The position numbers were made by a program, and so were the translations under genes. Below are positions 7,497 through 16,838 of a stretch of DNA of 64,000 bases, piece by piece. This stretch comes from Agromyces salentinus. GTDB lineage: Bacteria; Actinomycetota; Actinomycetes; Actinomycetales; Microbacteriaceae. The notes under the pieces are model-generated. The model was given only the letters and a program-made list of their open reading frames with translations. It was not told the origin of the DNA and did no database searches. The stretch lies in NCBI RefSeq assembly GCF_009749395.1, contig NZ_WBIR01000003.1:124001-188000 (forward strand), written 5' to 3'. Position 1 is the stretch's first letter, and each line of letters starts with the position of its first letter.

Positions 7497-10400
7497 ATGT
7501 TCCCCAGAGTCACCGCCGTCCTCGTCGCTCGTCACGGCGGCGACCGCCTCCGACAGACGTTGGAGGCCCTCGGCGCCCAACGCCGCCCGCCCGACGCGCT
7601 CGTGATCGTGCTGAGCCACGCAGACGGAGACACCCGCGAACTCGCGGCCGAGGCGGGTGCGACCCACATCGTCGAGACCGCGGAGACGCTCTCGTTCGGC
7701 GACGCCGTGAAGTCCGCCGTCCGCATCCTCGAGGCGCCGGCGGAGGAGTCCGACGCCCTCTGGCTGCTCGCCGAGGACTCCGCACCCGACCCTGAGGCGC
7801 TCGACCGTCTGCTCGCCACGCTGGTGAACGGGCGCACCGTCGCGGTCGCGGGGCCGAAGCTCGTGCAGTGGGAGCAGCCCGATCACTTCGTCGGCCTCGG
7901 ACGCACGATGACCCGCTTCGGCAGGTCGGTTCCCGTCGTGCCCGATGAGCTCGACCAGGGGCAGCACGACCACCAGAGCGACGTACTCGGCGTCGATCCG
8001 GCCGGCCTGCTGGTGCGGCACACCGTGTGGGACGCCCTCGAGGGGTTCGACCCCGCGCTGCCGAGCATCGACGACGGCCTCGACCTCGGTGTCCGCGCTC
8101 GACTGGCCGGTCACCGCGTCGTCGTCGAGCCCTCCGCGCGGGTCCGGTTCGCCGGTGACGGCGTCGCGGGAGCGCAGGCCGGGCGACGAGGCCCGGTCCG
8201 CCGTCGACGGGATCGGCTCGCCCGCGCAGCGGCCCTGCACCGCCGGCTCGTGTACGCACCCGGCCCGGTCGTGCCGCTGCACTGGCTGACCTTCCTGCCC
8301 CTCGCCGTGATCCGATCCATCGTCATGCTGCTGGGCAAGAAGCCCGGCGCCATCCTCGGCGAGTTCGGTGCGGCGCTGGCCGTCATGATCGCCGTCGGGA
8401 ACCTCGCCCGCTCGCGGCGGGTGCTCTCCAGGGCGCGCACCGTGGGATGGTCCTCGGTCGCCCCGCTCCGCCTGCAGCCCGACGAGGCCCGCCGACGCCG
8501 CGAGGCCGCCGCCGAGGCCCGGCGCATCCGGGCGCGAGGACGTGCCGACGACGTCGCGTTCATCGGCACCGGTGGAGGCTGGGTGCTGCTCGCCTCGGTC
8601 GTGACCTCGGCGGTGCTCTTCTCCTGGATGCTCGGAGCAGGAGGCCTCGGCGGCGGTGGGCTCCTGCCGCTCTCCAGCGGGCTCGGCGAACTGTGGCGGA
8701 ACGCCGCATACGGATGGCGCGACGTCGGGACGGGGTTCATCGGCGCCGCAGACCCCTTCGCCGCCGTGCTCGCGGTCCTCGGCTCGCTCACGTTCTGGGC
8801 GCCGTCGTTCGCGATGGTCCTGCTCTGGTTGCTCGCCCTCCCGGCGGCCGCCGTCGGCGCCTGGTTCGCCGCGTCGCGGCTCAGCGAGCGCGGTTCGGTG
8901 CGCGCGATCGCCGCGCTCCTCTGGATGTTCGCCCCGATGTTCCTCACGGCCCTCGCCGACGGGCGCCCCGGTGCGGTCCTCGCCCACGTCCTGCTCGGCT
9001 GGCTGGCCTACGCCGCACTCGGCGCGGCCCGCTCATGGTCCGCGTCCGCCACGGCCGCGCTGCTCTTCGCGGCGGTCATCGCCGCGGCGCCGAGCCTCGC
9101 CCCGGCCCTCGTGGTCGGATGGCTCGTGGCGCTCGCCGTGAGCGGCAGGGCCGCCGTGCGGCTCGCGTGGCTCCCGGTGCCGGCGCTCGCGCTCGCGTTG
9201 CCGCTCATCGTCGACCAGGTCGCGGCGGGGGCTCCGATCGCCCTGGTCGCCGATCCGGGTCTTCCCTTCGCCAGCCTCGTCCCGACCGCGTGGGAGCTCG
9301 CCCTCGGCCTGCCCCAGGGCGGTTGGGGCGGGTGGCCGGAGGCCATCGCCGCGATCCCCGTCCTCGCCGGCTTCGACGTGTACGCGATCATGCTCGTGCT
9401 GACGGGCCTCATGATCCCGCTCGCCGTGGTCGCGCTCGGCGCATTCCTCGCGCGCGGCATCCGGGTCGTCCTCCTCGCGGCCGCGGTCGTGATCGGCGGG
9501 TTCGTGACGGCGTTCGCTGCGACGCGCATCTCCGTGGCGGTCGTCGGCGACGAGGCGATCGCCGTCTGGGCCGGCGCCGGACTCAGCTTCGCCTGGCTCG
9601 GCATGATCGTCGCCGTCATCGTCGCGGTCGATGCCCTCCCGCGGTTCAGGGCCGGCCTCGGGGCGCTCCTCACGATCACGGTGGTCGTCGCGGTCGTGCC
9701 GACGCTGGGTGCGCTCGCGACGGGCTCGGCCATCGTCGGCACTGCGGCCGTCCGGTCGGTTCCGGCCTTCGTGGAGGCCGAGGCCGAGGTCGACCCCCGG
9801 GTGGCGACGCTGCGCATGGAGCCGATCGCGGAGGGCGCGATCCGGGCGACCCTCGTGCACGGAACCGGGGAGACACTCGACGACCAGTCGACCATCGCCC
9901 AGACGAGGACCGAACTGACGCGGCAGGAGCGTGAGCTCGCCACCGTCGCCGGGAACCTCGCGAGTCGCAGCGGATTCGACGCGGATGCCGCGGTGCGAGA
10001 GTTCGGCGTCTCGTTCGTGCTGCTCGAGCCCGGCATCGATGACGACGCCTCGGCGACGGCCGAGCGGGCCCGCGTGGCGCTCGACGGCAATCCCGCGCTC
10101 GCGCAGGTCGGCGAGACCGACTTCGGCACGCTCTGGCGGTTCGTCGACGCTGAGGCGGATGCCCCGGCTGCGCAGATCCCGGCCACGCCGGCGTGGCCCG
10201 GCACGGCCATCACCGTCGTGCAGCTCCTGGTCCTCCTCGCGACCCTGCTCCTGTCGATCCCCACCGGTGCGGGGCGCGAACCCGATCGTCGACGTGTCCG
10301 TACGAAGCGGGTCCGCGCCGAGAAGCCGGCCGTCGCGCTGCCGTCCGAGGTCGCGGGCGAAGGGGCGTCGGAGGTCACCGGCGAAGAGCCCTCCGTCGAC

Positions 10401-10673
10401 GACGACGACGACGGCGTTGCGTCGGAGGATGCGGCGCCACCCGAGGTGCTCGCCGAACCCGGGCCGCCTGCCGAGCCCGAGGCGACGGCCGCATCCGCGC
10501 CACACGCGGAGCCGGAGCCGCCTGCCGAGCCCGAGGCGACGGCCGAATCCGCGCCACACGCGGAGCCGGAGGCGCCTGCCGAGCCCGAGGCGCCTGCCGA
10601 GCCCGAGCCGCCGGTCGACCCGGCGCAGTCCGTCGACCGCCCAGAGCCGGGGGAGGCCCCTGATGCCCGTTGA
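7497..10673 (+). CDS. Large membrane glycosyltransferase (family 2 domain plus multi-spanning region)
   Basis: A 1058-residue protein. Residues 1-~240 are a GT-A-like domain (VTAVLVARHGGDRLRQTLEAL, WLLAEDSAPDPEALDRLL), in which ED stands where family 2 enzymes have DxD. Many hydrophobic segments follow from ~260 to ~740, then an extracytoplasmic stretch, a further membrane helix near 905-920, and a Pro/Glu/Ala-rich acidic tail. The tail contains two 54-bp tandem copies. The gene lies next to whiB2 and upstream of a DUF5719 gene, an arrangement widely conserved in Actinobacteria, and it resembles the mycobacterial Rv3264/Rv3265 region in position only. A role in wall polysaccharide assembly is inferred. 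It overlaps the next gene by 11 nt, indicating coupled translation. Confidence 0.8.
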   Translation: MFPRVTAVLVARHGGDRLRQTLEALGAQRRPPDALVIVLSHADGDTRELAAEAGATHIVETAETLSFGDAVKSAVRILEAPAEESDALWLLAEDSAPDPEALDRLLATLVNGRTVAVAGPKLVQWEQPDHFVGLGRTMTRFGRSVPVVPDELDQGQHDHQSDVLGVDPAGLLVRHTVWDALEGFDPALPSIDDGLDLGVRARLAGHRVVVEPSARVRFAGDGVAGAQAGRRGPVRRRRDRLARAAALHRRLVYAPGPVVPLHWLTFLPLAVIRSIVMLLGKKPGAILGEFGAALAVMIAVGNLARSRRVLSRARTVGWSSVAPLRLQPDEARRRREAAAEARRIRARGRADDVAFIGTGGGWVLLASVVTSAVLFSWMLGAGGLGGGGLLPLSSGLGELWRNAAYGWRDVGTGFIGAADPFAAVLAVLGSLTFWAPSFAMVLLWLLALPAAAVGAWFAASRLSERGSVRAIAALLWMFAPMFLTALADGRPGAVLAHVLLGWLAYAALGAARSWSASATAALLFAAVIAAAPSLAPALVVGWLVALAVSGRAAVRLAWLPVPALALALPLIVDQVAAGAPIALVADPGLPFASLVPTAWELALGLPQGGWGGWPEAIAAIPVLAGFDVYAIMLVLTGLMIPLAVVALGAFLARGIRVVLLAAAVVIGGFVTAFAATRISVAVVGDEAIAVWAGAGLSFAWLGMIVAVIVAVDALPRFRAGLGALLTITVVVAVVPTLGALATGSAIVGTAAVRSVPAFVEAEAEVDPRVATLRMEPIAEGAIRATLVHGTGETLDDQSTIAQTRTELTRQERELATVAGNLASRSGFDADAAVREFGVSFVLLEPGIDDDASATAERARVALDGNPALAQVGETDFGTLWRFVDAEADAPAAQIPATPAWPGTAITVVQLLVLLATLLLSIPTGAGREPDRRRVRTKRVRAEKPAVALPSEVAGEGASEVTGEEPSVDDDDDGVASEDAAPPEVLAEPGPPAEPEATAASAPHAEPEPPAEPEATAESAPHAEPEAPAEPEAPAEPEPPVDPAQSVDRPEPGEAPDAR
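10464..10607 (+). repeat. In-frame tandem repeats encoding PAEPEA-rich tail
   Basis: Two 54-bp copies (10464-10517 and 10518-10571) differ by a single base and encode an 18-residue acidic unit rich in Pro, Ala and Glu. Two 18-bp copies (10572-10589, 10590-10607) follow. The near-identity indicates recent slippage or recombination in the tail of the membrane glycosyltransferase, so length should vary among strains. Confidence 0.85.
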
Positions 10674-12108
10674 CCGCAACCGCCTCATCCGAACCAGTGT
10701 GCGCGTCGCCGCCGCGCTGGCGGTGGGCGCCGTCGCGGTCGGCGTCGTCGGTGCCGCCGCCGTCGTGGCCTGGCCCGATCACCGTGCCGAACCGGGCTCG
10801 GTCGTCGTCGAGCCCGACGAGGCGGTCCAGCAACGGATCTGCCCCGGGCCGCTCCTCTCCATCGGCGACGACGCCTCGGCGGCGACCGCCCTCGAGTCGT
10901 TCGGATCGGCCGCCGTCGTGAGCGCCGCCGTGCCGGGGGAGGCCGAGCTCGGCAACGAGCCCCTCGACGCCCCCGAGAACCCGCGGGCAGCCGAGGACGG
11001 TGCGCCCGTCGTCATCGACGCCCAGCCCGGCGCGGCCGACGCCGGCATGATCGCGGGCGCCCAGTCGCAGACCGCACGCACGGAGGTGCTCGGCGGCTTC
11101 ACCGCGGCATCCTGCACCGAGGCGGTGTCGGAGTCGTGGCTCGTGGCCGGCGCCACGACCGTCGGCCGGAGCAGCCTCATCCTGCTGGCCAATCCCACCG
11201 ACGTGACGGCCACCGTCGACGTCCGCGTGCTCGGCGAGAACGGCCCCGTCGAGGCTCGCTCGGCGATCGGCATCACGGTCGCGCCGCGGACCCAGCGGGT
11301 CCTCTCCCTCGCCGGACTGGCTCCGAACCTCGCATCGCCCGTCGTCCACGTCACGAGCACGGGCGGGGCGATCGCGGCTTCGCTGGAGCAGTCCGCCATC
11401 TCCGGGCTGGCCCCGGCCGGCATCGAACTGACCGGCCCCACTGCGCCTCCGTCGACCTCGCAGGTCATCCCCGGGCTCGTCATCGGCGGCTCGGGAGGAG
11501 TCGCCGCCGACGACGACCACGCCGAGGGCGACGGCTTCCCGGCCGTCCGCATCCACGTCCCGGGCACCGAGGCGGTCGAGGCATCCGTCGGCGTCGTGCC
11601 GGTCGACGGGGGAGGGGGCGACTCGTTCGACGTCGAGCTCCAGCCCGGAACGGTCAGCGACATCCCGCTCGGCGACCTCGCGGCCGGAACGTACACGGTG
11701 CGGGTCGAGGCCGACGGACCGATCGTGGCCGCCGGCCGGGCGACGACCGGAACCCCGGAGGAGTCGGATGCCGCGGCACCGGCGGACTTCGCCTGGTTCG
11801 TCGCCGTGCGGCCGCTGCTCGAGACCGCGGTGCTCGCCGTTGCCAGCGGGCCGTCGGCCACGCTGCAGCTCGCGGCGGGTGAGGAGGGCGCGGCCGAGGC
11901 ATCCGTGACCGTCGACGGGCGCACCACGACCGTGGAGGTGCCCGCGCTCGGCGCGGTCTCCGTCCCGCTCCGCGGCCGCGAGGTCGTGCTCGAGGGCGTC
12001 GAGGGCGCGTCGGCGGCGGTCAGCTACGCGGACGACCGGGCGCTCGCGGCCTTCGCGGTGCGTCCTCCGGGTCCGCTGGACTCGCCCATCCGGGTGTACC
12101 CGAACTGA
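10663..12108 (+). CDS. DUF5719 family secreted/membrane-anchored protein
   Basis: A 481-residue protein with one N-terminal membrane helix (residues ~11-36, VRVAAALAVGAVAVGVVGAA) and a large extracytoplasmic part built of beta-rich repeats. Examples are STDGR-like strands around LANPTDVTATVDVRVLGENG and TYTVRVEADGPIVAAGR. This matches the DUF5719 family, which is encoded after the large glycosyltransferase in many actinobacteria. The ATG at 10663 is preceded by GGGGGAGG (10649-10656) and overlaps the upstream stop. The function is undefined; the conserved pairing suggests that it works with the glycosyltransferase at the cell surface. Confidence 0.75.
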   Translation: MPVDRNRLIRTSVRVAAALAVGAVAVGVVGAAAVVAWPDHRAEPGSVVVEPDEAVQQRICPGPLLSIGDDASAATALESFGSAAVVSAAVPGEAELGNEPLDAPENPRAAEDGAPVVIDAQPGAADAGMIAGAQSQTARTEVLGGFTAASCTEAVSESWLVAGATTVGRSSLILLANPTDVTATVDVRVLGENGPVEARSAIGITVAPRTQRVLSLAGLAPNLASPVVHVTSTGGAIAASLEQSAISGLAPAGIELTGPTAPPSTSQVIPGLVIGGSGGVAADDDHAEGDGFPAVRIHVPGTEAVEASVGVVPVDGGGGDSFDVELQPGTVSDIPLGDLAAGTYTVRVEADGPIVAAGRATTGTPEESDAAAPADFAWFVAVRPLLETAVLAVASGPSATLQLAAGEEGAAEASVTVDGRTTTVEVPALGAVSVPLRGREVVLEGVEGASAAVSYADDRALAAFAVRPPGPLDSPIRVYPN

Positions 12109-12154
12109 GGGCATCGGGCGGACGCGCCGGCCCGCGCCCCGAGGATGGAGCTCG

Positions 12155-12595
12155 TCAGAGGTGGCGGTAGCGCCCGGGAGCGAGCTCCCACGGGTCCTTG
12201 TCGAGGAACTCGGCCACCGCTCGGAACACGCAGCTCTCGATGAGGAGCTTCTCGTCGCGCTCCTCGCCCTCCTGGAGTCGGAGGAATCGGACGATCGGGA
12301 GCCGGTGGAAGGTGATGCGCCGCTGGTCGTGCGAGACCTTCCAACGGTCGATGTGATCGACGTGGATCGCCTCCGCCGGTGCCTGCATCACCTCGAAGAC
12401 CACGCCCTCGAGCTCGGGCCAGAGCCCTCGGAGGTAGGAGGCGGTGGCGGCGATCGTGGCGTCGAAGTCCTCGAGGCGGGTGCTCAGCGGTTCGAGGTGC
12501 GGGCCGGTCACCGCCGACCGCATGCCGCGGCCGTGACGGTCGCGGGCGAGTCGCCTCGGTGAACGCGGGCTTGCGACACGACGTGATCGAGGCAT
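12155..12595 (-). CDS. Rv3259-like protein of the metallopeptidase (DUF1025) superfamily
   Basis: A 146-residue protein in the position occupied by Rv3259 in mycobacteria, next to DUF3499 and phosphomannomutase genes. The C-terminal half (VSHDQRRITFHRLPIVRFL, then ESCVFRAVAEFLDKDPWEL) is the conserved part. It is usually labelled a metallopeptidase family protein, yet no HExxH zinc motif is visible. Activity is therefore doubtful and it may have only the fold. The first ~25 residues are Arg-rich and may not belong to the true N-terminus; an internal ATG near 12520 (MRSAVTG) is the alternative. It is divergent from the DUF3499 gene, with 44 nt between the two starts. Confidence 0.65.
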   Translation of the reverse strand: MPRSRRVASPRSPRRLARDRHGRGMRSAVTGPHLEPLSTRLEDFDATIAATASYLRGLWPELEGVVFEVMQAPAEAIHVDHIDRWKVSHDQRRITFHRLPIVRFLRLQEGEERDEKLLIESCVFRAVAEFLDKDPWELAPGRYRHL

Positions 12596-12624
12596 GCCTC
12601 CATCGTAATGTCCGCCGACGTCGC

Positions 12625-12630
12625 TACGCT
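12625..12630 (+). promoter_or_regulatory. -10 hexamer TACGCT before DUF3499-manB
   Basis: TACGCT ends 9 nt before ATG 12640. Transcription from it would give a leader of only about 3 nt for the DUF3499-manB operon. Confidence 0.4.
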
Positions 12631-12639
12631 GGTCGAGCC

Positions 12640-12858
12640 ATGAAGAGACGTTGTTCGCGAACCGCGTGCCCCGCCGAGGCGGTCGCGACGCTCACGTTCG
12701 ACTACGCGGATTCGATGGCGGTGCTCGGTCCGCTCTCGATCGCGTCGGAGCCGCACGGGTACGATCTCTGCGCCGTGCACGCGCAGCGGACCTCTGCTCC
12801 GGTCGGCTGGCAGATCGTTCGGTACGCGACGCCCGGTCGGGTAGATTTCACGGCATGA
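12640..12858 (+). CDS. DUF3499 small protein, possible zinc site
   Basis: A 72-residue protein beginning MKRRCSRTACPAEAVATLTFD. Cys5, Cys10, Cys44 and His47 (the last pair in YDLCAVH) could form a zinc ribbon, although this is inferred only from spacing. The DUF3499 family (Rv3258c in mycobacteria) is conserved directly upstream of phosphomannomutase in Actinobacteria. Here the stop overlaps the manB start as ATGA, so translation is coupled. Its function has not been established to my knowledge; a regulatory or chaperone-like role toward the mannose pathway would fit the constant pairing. Confidence 0.75.
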   Translation: MKRRCSRTACPAEAVATLTFDYADSMAVLGPLSIASEPHGYDLCAVHAQRTSAPVGWQIVRYATPGRVDFTA

Positions 12859-14303
12859 CTCCTGCTGTCCCACCGGTCGACCGTGCGCTGCTCAACTCGA
12901 TCGTCAAGGCCTACGACGTGCGGGGCATCGTCGGAGAGGCGCTGACCGAGCAGTCGGTCGAGGCGCTCGCCGCGGCCTTCGTGGACGAGGTCGGCGCCGG
13001 CGGCGGGCAGGTCGTCGTCGGCCACGACATGCGCGACTCCTCGCCAGCCTTCGCCGAGGCCTTCGCCCGTGGTGCCACCATCCGGGGGGCCGACGTCGTG
13101 GCCATCGGACTCTGCTCGACCGATGAGAGCTACTTCGCCTCCGGCACGCTGCAGGCCCCGGCCGCCATGTTCACCGCCAGCCACAACCCCGCCGCCTACA
13201 ACGGCATCAAGTTCTCGCGGGCCGGAGCCCAGGGCATCTCGCTCGACACCGGCCTCGCCGCGATCCGCGATCGTGCCGGCGACTACCTCGAGCAGGGCAT
13301 CGAGGCTGTGCCGGAGCCCGGTACCGTACGCCAGGTGGACGTGCTCGCCGACTACGCCGCCTACCTTCGCGGACTCGTCGACCTCAGCGGCATCCGCCCC
13401 CTGAAGATCGTCGTCGATGCGGGCAACGGCATGGGCGGGCTCACGGTGCCCGCGGTCCTCGGCACCGCCGCGGGCCTGCCCGAGCTCCCGCTCGAGATCG
13501 TGCCGCTGTACTTCGAGCTCGACGGCACGTTCCCCAACCACGAGGCGAACCCCCTCGAGCCCGCCAACCTCGTCGACCTCCAGCGTGCCGTCGTCGAGCA
13601 CGGCGCGGATCTCGGCCTCGCGTTCGACGGCGACGCCGACCGCTGCTTCGTCGTCGACGAGCGCGGCGGTGCGGTCACGCCCTCCGCCGTCGCCGCGATC
13701 GTGGCCGTGCGCGAGATCGCCCGCGTCACCGCCCTCGGCGAGACCGACGTCAACGTGATCCACAACCTCATCACCTCGCGCTTCGTGCCCGAGACGATCG
13801 AGGCGGCCGGCGCGATCCCCGTGCGCACCCGTGTCGGGCACTCGCTCATCAAGGACCAGATGAAGGAGACCGGCGCCGTGTTCGGCGGCGAGCACTCCGC
13901 CCACTACTATTTCCGCGACTTCTGGGGTGCCGACAACGGCATGCTCGCGGCGATGCACGTGCTCGCCGAGTTCGGTGCGCAGCACGGCGTGCTCTCCGAG
14001 CTCGCGGCGCGGTTCACCCCGTATGCGCTCTCGGGCGAGATCAACTCGACGGTCGACGACGTCCCCGCCGCCTACACGCGCGTCGTCGAGGCGTTCACCG
14101 GGCGGGCGGACTTCGACGAGCTCGACGGGCTGACGGTCACGGGCTTCACGCCGGAGTCCGAGCCGTTCTGGTGGTTCAGCGTTCGGCCCTCGAACACCGA
14201 GCCGCTCCTGCGCCTGAACGTCGAGGGCGGCGACGAGGCCACGATGGCGGCGATCCGCGACGAGGTCCTGGCGCTCATCCGCGTGGACCCGCGCGGCGCG
14301 TAG
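12855..14303 (+). CDS. manB: Phosphomannomutase
   Basis: A 482-residue alpha-D-phosphohexomutase that converts mannose-6-P to mannose-1-P, the step after ManA on the way to GDP-mannose. The phosphoserine loop [14 protein letters not shown] has Ser109. FDGDADRC holds the magnesium-binding DGDAD (258-262). [17 protein letters not shown] is the C-terminal phosphate-binding loop. Length is normal for the family. The ATG overlaps the DUF3499 stop by 4 nt. In mycobacteria this gene (manB/pmmA, Rv3257c) lies beside manA; here manA is ~12 kb upstream, separated by the polysaccharide and whiB2 genes. Confidence 0.93.
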   Translation: MTPAVPPVDRALLNSIVKAYDVRGIVGEALTEQSVEALAAAFVDEVGAGGGQVVVGHDMRDSSPAFAEAFARGATIRGADVVAIGLCSTDESYFASGTLQAPAAMFTASHNPAAYNGIKFSRAGAQGISLDTGLAAIRDRAGDYLEQGIEAVPEPGTVRQVDVLADYAAYLRGLVDLSGIRPLKIVVDAGNGMGGLTVPAVLGTAAGLPELPLEIVPLYFELDGTFPNHEANPLEPANLVDLQRAVVEHGADLGLAFDGDADRCFVVDERGGAVTPSAVAAIVAVREIARVTALGETDVNVIHNLITSRFVPETIEAAGAIPVRTRVGHSLIKDQMKETGAVFGGEHSAHYYFRDFWGADNGMLAAMHVLAEFGAQHGVLSELAARFTPYALSGEINSTVDDVPAAYTRVVEAFTGRADFDELDGLTVTGFTPESEPFWWFSVRPSNTEPLLRLNVEGGDEATMAAIRDEVLALIRVDPRGA

Positions 14304-14437
14304 CGACGCGGGAGTTCACGAAAGGCGGCAGCCGTAGCGTTCGAGGCGCGCCAGCGCCGAGACGCGTGTACGGCAGACCTGAGATCGTGACGCATGCCCG
14401 CGACCACCGCGACCCCGGAGCCTGCGACAATGGTGGG

Positions 14438-15916
14438 ATGACGCTCGCCGAGACATCCGCACTCCAGTTCAAGGTCGCCGACCTCTCCCTCGCCGAAGCC
14501 GGCAGGCACCAGCTCCGGCTGGCCGAGAACGAGATGCCGGGCCTCATGGCGCTCCGGGAGGAGTTCGGCGCCGCGAAGCCGCTCGCGGGCGCCCGCATCG
14601 CCGGCAGCCTGCACATGACGGTGCAGACGGCCGTGCTCATCGAGACCCTCGTCGCCCTGGGCGCACAGGTGCGCTGGGCGAGCTGCAACATCTTCTCCAC
14701 GCAGGACGAGGCCGCGGCCGCCGTCGCCGTGGGGCCCGACGGAACTCCCGAGCACCCCGCCGGCGTCCCGGTGTTCGCCTGGAAGGGCGAGACGCTCGAG
14801 GAGTACTGGTGGTGCACCGACCGCATCTTCGACTGGAGTGACGAGGCGGCTGCGGCCGGCGCCGAGTGGATCGGCCCGAACATGATCCTCGACGACGGCG
14901 GCGACGCGACCCTCCTGGTCCACGACGGTCGGTCCTTCGAGCTCGCCGGATCGGTTCCCGCGACCGCAGCCGACGCGAGCCACGAGTACCGCGTCGTGCT
15001 CGACACCCTGCGCCGCTCGCTCGAGGCGAGCCCCGATCGCTGGACCCGCATCGCCGACGAGCTCAAGGGCGTGACCGAGGAGACGACGACGGGCGTGCAC
15101 CGGCTCTACGAGCTGCACGCGAAGGGCGAGCTCCGCTTCCCGGCCATCAACGTCAACGACTCCGTCACGAAGTCGAAGTTCGACAACAAGTACGGCATCC
15201 GGCACTCCCTGCCCGATGGCCTGAACCGTGCGACCGACGTGCTCATCGGCGGCAAGGTCGCGTTCGTCGCCGGCTACGGCGACGTCGGCAAGGGCGCCGC
15301 CGAGGCGCTGCGCGGGCAGGGGGCTCGCGTGATCGTGTCGGAGGTCGACCCCATCAACGCACTCCAGGCGGCCATGGACGGCTACCAGGTCGCGCGACTC
15401 GAGAGCGTCATCGGGGACATCGACATCCTCGTCACGGGCACCGGCAACAAGGACGTGGTGCGCCTCGAGCACATCCTCGGCCTCAAGCACCTCGCCGTGA
15501 TCGCCAACGTCGGCCACTTCGACAACGAGATCGACATGGCCGCGCTCGAGACGCTCGAGGGCGCCGAGAAGGTCGAGATCAAGCCGCAGGTGCACGAGTG
15601 GCGCCTCCCGACCGGGCGCAGCGTGCTCGTGCTCAGCGAGGGTCGCCTGATGAACCTCGGCAACGCGACCGGACACCCGTCGTTCGTCATGTCGAACTCG
15701 TTCACCAACCAGGTGCTCGCCCAGATCGAGCTGTGGACGAGGCCCGAGGAGTACCCCGTCGGCGTCTACGTGCTGCCGAAGCACCTCGACGAGAAGGTCG
15801 CCCGCCTGCACCTCGACGCGCTCGGAGTCGAGTTGACGGTGCTCACCCCCGAGCAGGCGGCGTACATCGGCGTCCCGGTCGAGGGCCCCTACAAGGTCGA
15901 CCACTACCGGTACTGA
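14438..15916 (+). CDS. ahcY: S-adenosyl-L-homocysteine hydrolase
   Basis: A 492-residue cytosolic NAD-dependent enzyme that splits S-adenosylhomocysteine into adenosine and homocysteine in the methylation cycle. Seen motifs are the substrate-binding [11 protein letters not shown] and [15 protein letters not shown], the NAD-binding [29 protein letters not shown], and the conserved C-terminal tail ending HYRY. The ATG is placed by the family N-terminus. GACAAT (14426-14431) lies 6 nt before it, so the message may be leaderless. No SAH or SAM riboswitch was recognised in the 134-nt gap upstream. A strong hairpin follows the stop. Confidence 0.95.
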   Translation: MTLAETSALQFKVADLSLAEAGRHQLRLAENEMPGLMALREEFGAAKPLAGARIAGSLHMTVQTAVLIETLVALGAQVRWASCNIFSTQDEAAAAVAVGPDGTPEHPAGVPVFAWKGETLEEYWWCTDRIFDWSDEAAAAGAEWIGPNMILDDGGDATLLVHDGRSFELAGSVPATAADASHEYRVVLDTLRRSLEASPDRWTRIADELKGVTEETTTGVHRLYELHAKGELRFPAINVNDSVTKSKFDNKYGIRHSLPDGLNRATDVLIGGKVAFVAGYGDVGKGAAEALRGQGARVIVSEVDPINALQAAMDGYQVARLESVIGDIDILVTGTGNKDVVRLEHILGLKHLAVIANVGHFDNEIDMAALETLEGAEKVEIKPQVHEWRLPTGRSVLVLSEGRLMNLGNATGHPSFVMSNSFTNQVLAQIELWTRPEEYPVGVYVLPKHLDEKVARLHLDALGVELTVLTPEQAAYIGVPVEGPYKVDHYRY

Positions 15917-15934
15917 TACCACTGCGGATGCCGC

Positions 15935-15963
15935 GCACCGGCGCCGTCGGCAGGCGCCGGTGC
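15935..15963. terminator. Bidirectional hairpin between ahcY and RDD gene
   Basis: GCACCGGCGCC (15935-15945) and GGCGCCGGTGC (15953-15963) form a perfect 11-bp stem with a 7-nt loop between two convergent genes. Confidence 0.75.
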
Positions 15964-15972
15964 CGCCCGCCG

Positions 15973-16821
15973 TCAGCGTTGCGGGAAACCCACGGGCGTC
16001 TCCCGCAGCATCGGCTCGAGCGCCGCGATGCGCGCACCCTCGAGCTCGAGGCCCCGGGCGTCGCGCTCGCGACGCAGCGCGACCACGCCGGCGAGGAAGC
16101 GCTCGGGCGCGGCATCCGGAACGGGTGAGACGAACGGTGAGACCTCGGCGGCGAGGGACGCCGCCATGCGGGCGCGGCTCGCGGGCGAGAGCTGGGTGAC
16201 GTGCTCGAAGTAGGCGGCGACGCGGCGCGCGAGCGGGTCGGGCAGCCGCCCGACGTCGGCGATGCCGGCCCACGACGCCAGCTCCTCGGGGACCCCGAAG
16301 GCGTTGGACGGCGCCCTCGGCACGCGCTCGACCTGCGCGTGCGTTCCGGCCATGAGGTCCCCGAGGCGCTTCGACGCCGGGTTCAGGAAGCCCACGAGGA
16401 CCGCGAGGCCGCCGAACGTGAGGTAGATCTCGAGCACGCCCACGAGCGCGCGGATGAATGCGTGGCGGAAGCCGATCGAGCCGCCGTCGTCGCGCACGAC
16501 CCGCAGCCCGAGTGCGAGCTTGCCGAGGGATCGCCCGCGCGACGCCGTCTCGATGGCCGTCGGCACGACGACGATGATGACGACGACGCCGCCGATCGCG
16601 ATCGCGCGGAACGCGGCACCGTCGACCGTGAGGCCCGCGCCCGTCGCGATGAACAGCACGCCGAGCAGCAGCACGACCGAGAGGAGCACGTCGATGATCG
16701 TGCCGCCCGCCCGGATCAGGGCGCTCGCCGGCCGCAACTCGAGCGTGACGGCCTCGCCGATGACGATGCCCTCGTCGTCGTGCTGAACGGGTCGCATCTG
16801 GGCGTGGGTGGCGTGGGCCAT
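15973..16821 (-). CDS. RDD family membrane protein
   Basis: A 282-residue protein with an RDD domain in residues ~25-165. RAGGTIIDVLLSVVLLLGVLF is the first membrane helix with its Arg and Asp, a second helix is Ile/Val-rich, and SRGRSLGKLALGLRVVRDDGG precedes a third helix with LNPASKRLGDLMAGT after it. A soluble C-terminal region (~110 residues, Arg/Ala-rich) follows. RDD proteins have been linked to ion transport, but most have no assigned role. It is divergent from the SpoIIM-like gene, with only 17 nt between the start codons, a pairing that recurs in Actinobacteria beside the MoxR-DUF58 genes. Confidence 0.85.
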   Translation of the reverse strand: MAHATHAQMRPVQHDDEGIVIGEAVTLELRPASALIRAGGTIIDVLLSVVLLLGVLFIATGAGLTVDGAAFRAIAIGGVVVIIVVVPTAIETASRGRSLGKLALGLRVVRDDGGSIGFRHAFIRALVGVLEIYLTFGGLAVLVGFLNPASKRLGDLMAGTHAQVERVPRAPSNAFGVPEELASWAGIADVGRLPDPLARRVAAYFEHVTQLSPASRARMAASLAAEVSPFVSPVPDAAPERFLAGVVALRRERDARGLELEGARIAALEPMLRETPVGFPQR

Positions 16822-16824
16822 GGC

Positions 16825-16830
16825 TAGTAT
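16825..16830 (+). promoter_or_regulatory. -10 hexamer TAGTAT, leaderless type
   Basis: TAGTAT ends 8 nt before ATG 16839, inside the 17-nt gap between the divergent RDD and SpoIIM-like genes. The core of the plus-strand promoter must therefore lie inside the RDD coding sequence. Confidence 0.45.
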
Positions 16831-16838
16831 TCAAGCAG

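Noticed and set aside
10464..10607. Repeat array resembling CRISPR
   Set aside because: The units are in frame, lack spacers and lie inside the glycosyltransferase coding sequence.
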